The notes under the pieces were generated by a model that was given only the letters and a program-made list of their open reading frames with translations, did not search any database and was not told the DNA's origin. Shown here in pieces: positions 6,429-13,421 of a stretch of 14,183 nucleotides of DNA. Source of the DNA: SFHK01 sp045538305 (GTDB lineage: Bacteria > Bacillota > Clostridia > Christensenellales > Aristaeellaceae); the NCBI GenBank assembly GCA_045538305.1, contig JAZSRC010000019.1, positions 1 to 14,183 on the forward strand, read 5' to 3'. The position numbers and the translations under genes are program-made. Positions within the stretch are counted from its first letter, which is position 1, and each line of letters starts with the position of its first letter.

Positions 6429-9305
6429 ATGACATTGAACATCAAAGACCGCTTATCCGGCTTTACCGTACAAAACGCCCGCAAATCGGATGAACTGAAC
6501 GCCGTTGTATACGAGTTTATTCACGATAAATGCAAAACGCCCGTAGTGTGGGTGGATAACGGCGAAATCAATAAACTCTTTTCCATTACCTTCAAGACGC
6601 TGCCCTCAGACGATACCGGCGTTTTTCACATTCTGGAGCATTCGGTTCTCAACGGCAGTGAAAAATATCCCGTTCGCGAACCGTTTGTCGAGCTTATAAA
6701 AAGCTCTATGAACACATTTCTGAACGCCATGACCTTCCCGGACAAAACCATGTACCCCGTTTCCAGCCGCAACGAGCAGGATTTTCTGAACCTGACAAGC
6801 GTATATCTGGACGCAGTTTTCGCCCCGCGCATACTTACCAATCCCAATATATTCTATCAGGAAGGCTGGCATATTGAAAAAGCAGACGAAAACTACCTCT
6901 ATAAAGGCGTGGTTTTCAACGAAATGAAGGGCGCTATGGCAGGCGCGGAACGGGCTATTGAGCAAAAGCTTTTGAAAATGCTGTTCCCCGCAAGCATATA
7001 CGGCTTCAATTCCGGCGGCGATCCCGAAGCAATCCCCGACCTTTCCTACGAGCAGTTCACAAACGCCTACAAGCGCTTTTACCATCCGTCCAACGCTCGC
7101 GTATTTCTGGACGGCTCCGTTCCCATTGAAAAAACGCTCGCAATGCTTAACGATTACCTGAAGAATTTCGAGGAAAGCAAAAATCTTCCCGAAATCACCA
7201 TGCAGAATCCGGTTTCCGGGAGCGAGGTATATCGCTACGAGATTGCAAAGAATGAAGACAAAACGGATAAAGGCTATTATACGCTTGGAAAAATCGTCGG
7301 AAGCTGGAAAAATCCCGTTATGAACCTTGCAGCATACATTGTTTTAGACGTGCTGATGGGTTCAAACACCGCGCCGGTAAAGCGCATGATTCTTGAAAAA
7401 GGCCTTGCCAAGGATCTGTCCTTCTCCATTGAGGATTCCATTGCGCAGCCCTATATGATGGTTTCCTTCACGCACATAAAGGACGGAAAGCAAGATGAAA
7501 TTCTTTCACTGTTCACGGAAAAATGCAGGGAAATCATTGCAAGCGGCTTTGAAAAGGATCAGCTGTTGTCAAGCATCAACCGCCTCGCGTTCCGGCTGCG
7601 CGAGCCCAACGAACCGACCGGTATTTACCGCGCCATCAACGCCCTGACGGGCTGGCTGCACGGCGGCGACCCGATTTCGTATATGACCTCAAAGGACGCT
7701 ATTGCTTCCCTGATCTCCATGGCGGAATCGGGCGAATACGAAAAACTGGCTGAGGATATGCTTTTAAACCGCGAGGGCATGTGCAGCCTTCTTACGCTTC
7801 CATCAAAAACCCTGGGCGATGAAAAAGTACAGGCAGAAAATGAGCGCCTCTTGAATATTACAGGCAAATGGACGCAGACAGAAATAGAAGAAAACCTTCG
7901 GCTGAACGAAGGGCTGGCGCTGTTTCAAAAAACGCCGGATTTGGCTGAGGACCTGAAAAAGCTGCCCGTTCTTTCCATATCGGAGGTAAGCGATCAGCCG
8001 GAATTCAACCGAATCACCGAATCCAAGGAATACGGCGTTTCTGTACTTCGAAACGACATTGCGGTTTCCGGCATAAAGCATATTTCCATGTACTTCAACA
8101 TATCGGATTTGCGCTATGAGGACATACCGCTTGTAAATCTGTTTTCCGGCATGCTCGGAAAGCTTTCCACCGGCGCGCACGAAGCGGCGCTTCTTCAGTC
8201 GCTGATCAAAACATACATCGGCAGAATGGATTTTTCCGTCGAATCCTATTCCAGAAACGGAAGCACCAAACAAAGCACGCTGTATTTTGTCGCAAGAATG
8301 AGCGCGCTGAGCGAATATTTCGACCAGGCCGCCGATCTGTTTACGGAAATCCTCACCGATACCCGGTTAAGCGAAATTTCCCGCATCCGCGAAATCGTGC
8401 TTCAGAAAGACGAAGCGCTGCGCCAGATGGGAACAACATCCGGCCATGCGCTGGGCGTAACGAGCGCGCTTTCCCATTATTCCTGCGAAAACGCCGTGAA
8501 GGACGCCGTAAACGGCTATACCTATACCCGCGCCATCCATTCCTTCGCCAAAAACTTTGAAAGCGAAAAGGAGAATTTGATTATCCTTGCTCAAAAGCTT
8601 ATATCGGAATTGCTTGTAAAAGAAAACCTGATATTGAGCATCACCGATTCCAACGATACAAATGTAGAAAGAATCCTAAGCGCATTCGGAAACGGCAATA
8701 AATCAACCGCTGCCGCAAGCTATCAGTCCTATCTTCCGACAAAAATGGGCATTCGTATTCCTTCGCAGGTGGGCTATGCCGTTATGGCAAACCATTTAAG
8801 CGCCATCGGCTCCGAATATCACGCCGGTATGCGGGTCGCGGAAACCATACTGTCGTTCTCTCATCTCTGGAACGCAATCCGCGTGCAGGGCGGCGCATAT
8901 GGAACGGGCTTCAGCATATCACGCTACGGAAACATGTTCGCTTACTCCTACCGCGATCCATCCCCCATCAGAAGCCTTAATGTATACGCAGAAATGGCCG
9001 CTTTCCTGCGCGAATTCTGCGAATCGGACGAAGAAATAGACAAATACATCATTTCCACCATTGCTTCCAAAGAACCGCTCACATCCCCAAGAGACAAAGC
9101 CCTGATTGCCGAAACCACCTACCTGACAGGCGTTACCTATGAGGATATAAAAAAGAGCCGCATGGAAATGCTTCACACCACCAAAGCAAACCTTTTATCG
9201 TTTGCGGATGTAATGGAACGCTTCTATAAAACCGCAGCCGTATGCATTGTGGCGGGAGACAACGCGCTTCAGGAAGAAAAATCGCTCGAGGTATTCGACG
9301 TATAA
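6429..9305 (+). CDS. M16C-family zinc metallopeptidase (presequence protease PreP/Cym1-like)
   Basis: This 958-aa protein has the double-lobed layout and length of M16C insulinase-type peptidases, which enclose and degrade unfolded peptides. The inverted zinc motif HILEH is at 67-71 (His67 and His71 ligands, Glu70 catalytic base), and the distal ligand is Glu165 in NEMKG. The stretch after HILEH (NGSEKYPVREPF, then NTFLNAMTFPDKTMYPV) closely follows the PreP pattern. The C-terminal half carries the family's substrate-contact motif, Arg818 followed by GGAYG at 821-825. No signal peptide is visible, so a cytoplasmic peptide-scavenging role is likely. The start is well supported by GGAGGA and a promoter. 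It stands alone between the divergent CapA-like gene and the convergent GH127 operon, so context gives no partner. Confidence 0.92.
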   Translation: MTLNIKDRLSGFTVQNARKSDELNAVVYEFIHDKCKTPVVWVDNGEINKLFSITFKTLPSDDTGVFHILEHSVLNGSEKYPVREPFVELIKSSMNTFLNAMTFPDKTMYPVSSRNEQDFLNLTSVYLDAVFAPRILTNPNIFYQEGWHIEKADENYLYKGVVFNEMKGAMAGAERAIEQKLLKMLFPASIYGFNSGGDPEAIPDLSYEQFTNAYKRFYHPSNARVFLDGSVPIEKTLAMLNDYLKNFEESKNLPEITMQNPVSGSEVYRYEIAKNEDKTDKGYYTLGKIVGSWKNPVMNLAAYIVLDVLMGSNTAPVKRMILEKGLAKDLSFSIEDSIAQPYMMVSFTHIKDGKQDEILSLFTEKCREIIASGFEKDQLLSSINRLAFRLREPNEPTGIYRAINALTGWLHGGDPISYMTSKDAIASLISMAESGEYEKLAEDMLLNREGMCSLLTLPSKTLGDEKVQAENERLLNITGKWTQTEIEENLRLNEGLALFQKTPDLAEDLKKLPVLSISEVSDQPEFNRITESKEYGVSVLRNDIAVSGIKHISMYFNISDLRYEDIPLVNLFSGMLGKLSTGAHEAALLQSLIKTYIGRMDFSVESYSRNGSTKQSTLYFVARMSALSEYFDQAADLFTEILTDTRLSEISRIREIVLQKDEALRQMGTTSGHALGVTSALSHYSCENAVKDAVNGYTYTRAIHSFAKNFESEKENLIILAQKLISELLVKENLILSITDSNDTNVERILSAFGNGNKSTAAASYQSYLPTKMGIRIPSQVGYAVMANHLSAIGSEYHAGMRVAETILSFSHLWNAIRVQGGAYGTGFSISRYGNMFAYSYRDPSPIRSLNVYAEMAAFLREFCESDEEIDKYIISTIASKEPLTSPRDKALIAETTYLTGVTYEDIKKSRMEMLHTTKANLLSFADVMERFYKTAAVCIVAGDNALQEEKSLEVFDV

Positions 9306-9322
9306 CAAAACGAAGAAAACAT

Positions 9323-9368
9323 AAAAAACATCGCCGCAAAAACCTTTCGGTCTTTTTGCGGCAATGTT
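9323..9368 (-). terminator. Minus-strand terminator hairpin, copy A of a 42-bp repeat
   Basis: On the minus strand a 10-bp stem (9362-9353 with 9342-9333), extended by five more pairs after one mismatch, is capped by CC-GAAA-GG, a GNRA-type tetraloop. It runs into six T (9328-9323). It would stop transcription from the GH127 operon before the M16C gene is read in antisense. Its core is repeated at 9583-9624. Confidence 0.6.
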
Positions 9369-9399
9369 CAGATCATCAACAAACTCCAGGGAGAGGTTT

Positions 9400-9429
9400 G
9401 GAGAGGGAGATAACTCCCTCTCCATTTTT
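9400..9429 (+). terminator. Rho-independent terminator of the M16C gene
   Basis: A perfect 10-bp stem (9400-9409 with 9414-9423), with a loop of four, is followed by A then five T (9425-9429) on the plus strand. It lies about 95 bases after the M16C stop codon. Confidence 0.8.
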
Positions 9430-9432
9430 CAT

Positions 9433-9469
9433 CGATTTCGGCGGCATGTACGGCGAAATCGCGCGTTTT
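9433..9469 (+). terminator. Possible second plus-strand terminator
   Basis: An 8-bp stem (9433-9440 with 9454-9461) and a 13-base loop are followed by CGCG and five T (9465-9469). It may act as a backup to the terminator at 9400. The gap before the T-run makes it weaker. Confidence 0.35.
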
Positions 9470-9486
9470 TACAAAGCGTAGCGACT

Positions 9487-9578
9487 AAAAACGCTTCCCT
9501 TTTCCGAGCGCCGCCCGGAAATCCCGCAGGATTTCAGGCGATCAGCCCCTCCCATCAAAAAAGGGACTTTTTTGATGG
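9487..9578 (-). repeat. Dispersed 92-bp structured repeat, copy 2
   Basis: It matches 1-92 at 86 of 92 positions. The 12-bp hairpin is intact (9552-9563 with 9567-9578). The branched hairpin keeps its inner stem and most of its outer stem. The outer arm that closes copy 1 has no partner here, although the minus-strand T-run (9491-9487) is kept. It lies 48 bases after the GH127 stop, in the same orientation relative to transcription as copy 1. Confidence 0.8.
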
Positions 9579-9582
9579 CTTG

Positions 9583-9624
9583 AACATCGCCGCAAAAACC
9601 TTTCGGTTTATTTGCGGCGATATT
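9583..9624 (-). repeat. Hairpin after the GH127 gene, copy B of a 42-bp repeat
   Basis: An 11-bp stem (9586-9596 with 9611-9621) continues, past a small bulge, into a further stem capped by GAAA on the minus strand. Its sequence is nearly the same as 9327-9368. It starts directly after the GH127 stop codon. No T-run follows on the minus strand, so this copy may protect the mRNA 3' end more than terminate. Confidence 0.55.
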
Positions 9625-9625
9625 T

Positions 9626-11527
9626 TCATGCTTCTCTGATCCATACCGTCATATCGCCCGGCGTTCGGTTTCCCCAGGCAAAATACGGTATCAACCGGAT
9701 CGTTCCTATATCATATGCATTTTTCTCTGTAGAATACAGTATACCGCTCGGCTTTTGAATCAGTCCTTCTGCCTTCAGCATATATTTTATCTGATGGAAG
9801 CCATCGCTTATATCCATAATGCGCACATCGGCTTCGGCGGGCAATACCAAAAGGGAAATATCCGTTTCATGATCGGCCTTTTCCGCGCAGTACACAAGCG
9901 GCCCGCGCGCCAGCGCTGTCTTTCCTAAAGCGTCGCGCACGCGGGGATGCGCATAAATCCTTCGAACGGGCATATCAAACCTGACGCTGACGCGATCCCC
10001 GGCCTGCCACCGGTTTTTAAGATAGCAATAACCATCCTTTACGGTATATTCCGCGATTCTTCCGTTTATTTCTATTTGCAGGCTTTTTACATGATGCGGC
10101 GCGTGAATTGCAAGTGCAAAGCTTCCGCCGTCACAAATGGTATAAACCGCCTTTCCCTCCCATGGATAATCGCTTTCCATGCTGATTCGGCCATGGTGGG
10201 TATCGGCTTCGCTTGCAACAAACAAATGACTGTATACGGTAGTTTCATCCTCGCTCCACAGATATCCGCCAAGAGATGTAATCAACCGCGCAAGATTGGG
10301 CGGACAACAGGCGCAGGCATGCCACGCGGGACGTTTGATAAGCGCATGCTCATACCCGGGTACAACGCCGGAAACCGATGCATCCACCCTGAGCGGATTC
10401 ACATAGAAAAATCGTTTTCCGTCCAGCTGCATGCTGGCCAGCGCAGAATTGTATATTTCAAGCTCCATCAGGTCTGCATAACGGCCGTCAGGCTTAACGG
10501 ACAGCATATTATGCGCAAAGAAAGTCATGGCTACAGATGCGCAGGTTTCACCGTAGCATCTATCGGACGGAAGATCGTAATCCACGGTGAACGATTCATG
10601 ATAGGGCGTGGATCCCACCGCGCCGGTTACGTACATCTGCTTTTGCGTGATGTTGTCAAACAGCCGGTCGCAGGCTTCTATCATGGCATTGTCGCCCGTT
10701 TCTGCGGCCACATCCGCCATCGCGGTCAGCATGTACAATTGGCGCACGGCATGACCCCGGGCAACCGTTTGCTCCCGAACGGGTACATCGCTCTGATTGT
10801 AGGCGGTGTCCTTCGCCGGTATATCATACCCTCCGTAATGAATGCCCGAATGTTCGGGCGTATGCCTGAAAAACCATTCGGGATCCTGCCCGCGCAGATT
10901 CAAAAATCTTTCAGCCATATGCCGATATTTTCCATTACCGGTAACGCGATACAGCCGCATCAGGGCAATCTCTATTTCCTGATGACCGGGAACACCCTCC
11001 TCAATCATGAATCTTTCGCAGATATGATCCGCAATGCGAATGCATATTTGTAAAAGCTCATCCTTTCCGGCGGCCTCATGCAAAGCCACGCCCGCTTCAA
11101 TCATATGTCCGGCGCAGTACAGCTCGTGGCATTCCAGAAGATTTCTCCAGCGGTTTTCGGGTTCCTTCACGGTAAAATAAGTGTTCAGGTATCCGTCGGG
11201 CTGCTGACAGCGCCCGATCAGGGCGACAACCTCGTCAACGCGCTTTTCAAGCGCGCTGTCTTTTTTCAGCGCAAGGGAATATGCAGCGGCTTCCAGCCAT
11301 TTAGCCACGTCGCTGTCCTGAAAGACCATTCCGTAAAACTCACCCTTTTCCTCGCCGGCCGCCATACGGAAGTTGCTGATGGCATGGGATTTTTCCGCCC
11401 CCGGTATTTCGTCCCGGAGGATTTTTTCCATGTAGGGTATGGTCACGTCGGTCATCAACCGCTGCCGCGGCGACCAGAAAGCGTCCGTGATCCTGACCCT
11501 GTTCATGGGAATTTCGCGGATGCTCAT
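9626..11527 (-). CDS. GH127-family glycoside hydrolase (beta-L-arabinofuranosidase-like)
   Basis: This 633-aa protein matches the length and motifs of GH127 (formerly DUF1680), whose type member HypBA1 from Bifidobacterium removes terminal beta-L-arabinofuranose by a cysteine nucleophile held by zinc. The catalytic set appears complete: Glu311 (acid/base, equivalent to Glu322 of HypBA1), Glu327 and Cys329 in CYGETCAS (Glu338 and Cys340), and Cys407-Cys408 in HACACCPP (Cys417-Cys418), the first being the nucleophile. The N-terminal two thirds is the (alpha/alpha)6 barrel, with beta-sandwich sequence after it. There is no signal peptide, so it acts in the cytoplasm on imported sugars. AAGGAGGAAGT directly precedes the ATG, and the gene starts 9 bases after the MalG-type stop. 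GH127 is diverse, so the exact substrate is open. Confidence 0.88.
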   Translation of the reverse strand: MSIREIPMNRVRITDAFWSPRQRLMTDVTIPYMEKILRDEIPGAEKSHAISNFRMAAGEEKGEFYGMVFQDSDVAKWLEAAAYSLALKKDSALEKRVDEVVALIGRCQQPDGYLNTYFTVKEPENRWRNLLECHELYCAGHMIEAGVALHEAAGKDELLQICIRIADHICERFMIEEGVPGHQEIEIALMRLYRVTGNGKYRHMAERFLNLRGQDPEWFFRHTPEHSGIHYGGYDIPAKDTAYNQSDVPVREQTVARGHAVRQLYMLTAMADVAAETGDNAMIEACDRLFDNITQKQMYVTGAVGSTPYHESFTVDYDLPSDRCYGETCASVAMTFFAHNMLSVKPDGRYADLMELEIYNSALASMQLDGKRFFYVNPLRVDASVSGVVPGYEHALIKRPAWHACACCPPNLARLITSLGGYLWSEDETTVYSHLFVASEADTHHGRISMESDYPWEGKAVYTICDGGSFALAIHAPHHVKSLQIEINGRIAEYTVKDGYCYLKNRWQAGDRVSVRFDMPVRRIYAHPRVRDALGKTALARGPLVYCAEKADHETDISLLVLPAEADVRIMDISDGFHQIKYMLKAEGLIQKPSGILYSTEKNAYDIGTIRLIPYFAWGNRTPGDMTVWIREA

Positions 11528-11536
11528 ACTTCCTCC

Positions 11537-12412
11537 TTAATTTTTCATTCCGGTCATGACGATGCCTTCCACAAAGTAGCGCTGCCCGATCAGATAAAAC
11601 ACAATGCCCGGGATAAACGACAGACAGGTTGCGCACATAATAGACGACCAGTCGTCATTGAAGGAGCCTTTAAAGATATTCAGACCCAGTGCCAGCGTAT
11701 AGTTTTCCCGTCGGGTAATATAGGTAACCTGCTGAAGCAAATCGTTCCAAAGCTCGATAAACTTCAAAAGCCCTACAACAATCATCGCCGATTTAATGGC
11801 CGGAACGATGATGTAAATCAATATGCGGAAGTATCCGCAGCCGTCGATCGTGGCCGCTTCATCCAGCTCACGCGGTACGGTTTTGACAAACTGACGAATC
11901 AGGAATATGTTGAACGCACCGCCGCCGCAGAAATGGGGAAGAATCAACGGCCAGTAGGTATTCACAAGTCCGATTTTCGCCCATACAACGAAAAGCGGAA
12001 TCAGCGTTACCATGGATGGCAAAAGCATCGAGCCCACGCACAGCATGAACAGTATATTCTTGCCCCTGAAGCGCAGGCGCGCAAACGCGTAGCCGCCCAT
12101 AGTAGCGGTAATCACCGCGCCAATGACAGAGGGTACAAGGATGGTCATGGTATTTCCGAGAAATTTCCAGTAGTCAAACACCTTCAGCGTTTCAGCATAG
12201 TTGGAGAATCGCCATTCGGGCGGCATGAAAGCCGGCGGATACGCGTACAATTCGCCGTTGGACATGAGAGAGGAACGGAAAATCCAGTAAATCGGGAAAA
12301 GCACAATCAGACCCAGAAGGATCAGAAGCACCAAAGATAGTATATTGACGGTTTTTTCCATTCGCTTGCGCGAAGCCATACGACCGGGCTTTCTGATTGC
12401 TGAAGCCGTCAT
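11537..12412 (-). CDS. CUT1-type carbohydrate ABC transporter permease (MalG-like)
   Basis: This 291-aa inner-membrane subunit would form one half of the channel of an oligosaccharide importer. It has about six membrane spans, the first at about 23-45. The EAA loop that docks the ATPase is at 185-204 (DEAATIDG through to Pro204). The C-terminus GIVMTGMKN follows the usual MalG pattern. Its ATG overlaps the TGA of the MalF-type gene as ATGA (12409-12412), a sign of coupled translation. No ATPase gene is in the operon; CUT1 importers in Bacillota often share one MsmX-type ATPase encoded elsewhere. Confidence 0.92.
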   Translation of the reverse strand: MTASAIRKPGRMASRKRMEKTVNILSLVLLILLGLIVLFPIYWIFRSSLMSNGELYAYPPAFMPPEWRFSNYAETLKVFDYWKFLGNTMTILVPSVIGAVITATMGGYAFARLRFRGKNILFMLCVGSMLLPSMVTLIPLFVVWAKIGLVNTYWPLILPHFCGGGAFNIFLIRQFVKTVPRELDEAATIDGCGYFRILIYIIVPAIKSAMIVVGLLKFIELWNDLLQQVTYITRRENYTLALGLNIFKGSFNDDWSSIMCATCLSFIPGIVFYLIGQRYFVEGIVMTGMKN

Positions 12413-13326
12413 TCCCTATCATCTCCCTCGTAAAAAATCCAGCCTTTGCTGGTGGCAAACAATATCGCCGTAAGAATGGCGATCAGTATAAACAGAACTA
12501 CCGCCACTGCGCTTCCATAGCCGTATTTGTGCGATTTGAATGCCTGCTGATACAGCATATAGCACATATAGTAACTGCCGGTGCCGGGCCCTCCCTTGGT
12601 AAGAGATAATGCCGGGGTAATTACCTGCAGATTGGATACAAGACTCATTAATAGATTATAGAAAATGATGGGCGTCATGCAGGGAATGGTGATTTTCCAG
12701 AACCTGTGCCACGCGTTCGCGCCATCGATTTCCGCCGCTTCATGATACGTGCGGGGAACATTCTGTAAACCTGCGAGGAAAATAACAATCAAATTGCCGC
12801 TGAGCCATACGGCGATAAACGCCAATGACGGCGTTACAAGCGTGCTTGAATCCAGAAATTTAATGGGCGCACTGCCCGTAAGTCTTACCAGATAATTGAA
12901 AAATCCGTGGTTGTAATCGTACAACCATTTCCAGCCGAGATAAACCGCCATAGCAGGCAGCACATAGGGCAGATAGAAAACGGCGCGGAAAAAGCCGCGC
13001 GCGGGAATTTTCCGGTTCAAGAGCATGGCGATGAACATAGAATAGATAATGGAAAACACAACCGACATGCCCGCGTACTGAAGCGTAGTCAGAAGCGATC
13101 CGTAGAACTTGGTGTCGCTGGTAAAGAGATTGTCATAGTTGAACAATCCCATATACTTCATTTCCCCCAAGCCGTCCCAGCTGAACAGGCTCAGCGTGAA
13201 AGAAGCAATCATTGGAAGATAGGTAATGCATACAAGGCCGATTACGGATGGCAGCAGCAAAAGCCAGGCGGCCCTTGTTTCAGCCCGGTTGTATTTAATA
13301 AGCTTTTTTGCCGGTTTTACAGTCAT
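12409..13326 (-). CDS. CUT1-type carbohydrate ABC transporter permease (MalF/UgpA-like)
   Basis: This is the partner permease, 305 aa with the start chosen here. The first membrane span is at about 21-40. The EAA loop is at 196-215 (EAAEIDGANAWH through to Pro215), and SLTKGGPG at 241-248 is a conserved motif of this subunit. The frame extends upstream to a TTG at 13386, but that start has no ribosome binding site and would run through a strong hairpin. The ATG at 13326 has GGAGGA (13338-13333) 6 bases upstream and gives a normal short cytoplasmic N-terminus. It follows the partial binding-protein gene by 95 bases and overlaps the MalG-type gene by 4. Confidence 0.9.
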   Translation of the reverse strand: MTVKPAKKLIKYNRAETRAAWLLLLPSVIGLVCITYLPMIASFTLSLFSWDGLGEMKYMGLFNYDNLFTSDTKFYGSLLTTLQYAGMSVVFSIIYSMFIAMLLNRKIPARGFFRAVFYLPYVLPAMAVYLGWKWLYDYNHGFFNYLVRLTGSAPIKFLDSSTLVTPSLAFIAVWLSGNLIVIFLAGLQNVPRTYHEAAEIDGANAWHRFWKITIPCMTPIIFYNLLMSLVSNLQVITPALSLTKGGPGTGSYYMCYMLYQQAFKSHKYGYGSAVAVVLFILIAILTAILFATSKGWIFYEGDDRE

Positions 13327-13332
13327 GCCGTT

Positions 13333-13338
13333 TCCTCC
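13333..13338 (-). promoter_or_regulatory. Ribosome binding site that fixes the MalF-type start
   Basis: GGAGGA on the minus strand, 6 bases ahead of the ATG at 13326. It rules in the 305-aa product over the 325-aa reading from TTG at 13386. Confidence 0.75.
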
Positions 13339-13374
13339 GTTTGGACCGGAATTTACATCCTTTTTTACGGACAT

Positions 13375-13399
13375 GGGGGAACGCAAAGCGCGTTCCCCC
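13375..13399 (-). promoter_or_regulatory. Strong intercistronic hairpin between binding-protein and permease genes
   Basis: A perfect 10-bp stem (13375-13384 with 13390-13399) with a 5-base loop lies 22 bases after the binding-protein stop. It is GC-rich and is not followed by a U-tract on the minus strand. By analogy with the malE-malF gap of E. coli, it probably shields the 3' end of the binding-protein message, so that more binding protein than permease is made. This role is inferred. Confidence 0.65.
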
Positions 13400-13421
13400 T
13401 GAATGGATTCCTGTTATTCCT

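Larger units (their letters stand above)
9306..9625. other. Convergent intergenic region with several hairpins and no gene
   Basis: These 320 bases lie between the 3' ends of the M16C and GH127 genes. In order they hold a hairpin reading as a minus-strand terminator (9327-9368), a plus-strand terminator (9400-9429), another plus-strand hairpin with a T-run (9433-9469), the second copy of the 92-bp structured repeat (9487-9578), and a long hairpin just after the GH127 stop (9586-9621). No coding sequence is supported. Confidence 0.85.

Noticed and set aside
11078..12340. 420-codon plus-strand frame across the GH127 and MalG-type genes
   Set aside because: Antisense shadow spanning two real genes and their boundary; no start signal and no recognisable protein features.
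13327..13386. TTG start giving a 20-residue longer MalF-type permease
   Set aside because: No ribosome binding site, it overlaps a strong hairpin, and the extension is not like the family's N-terminus, while the ATG at 13326 has GGAGGA well placed.
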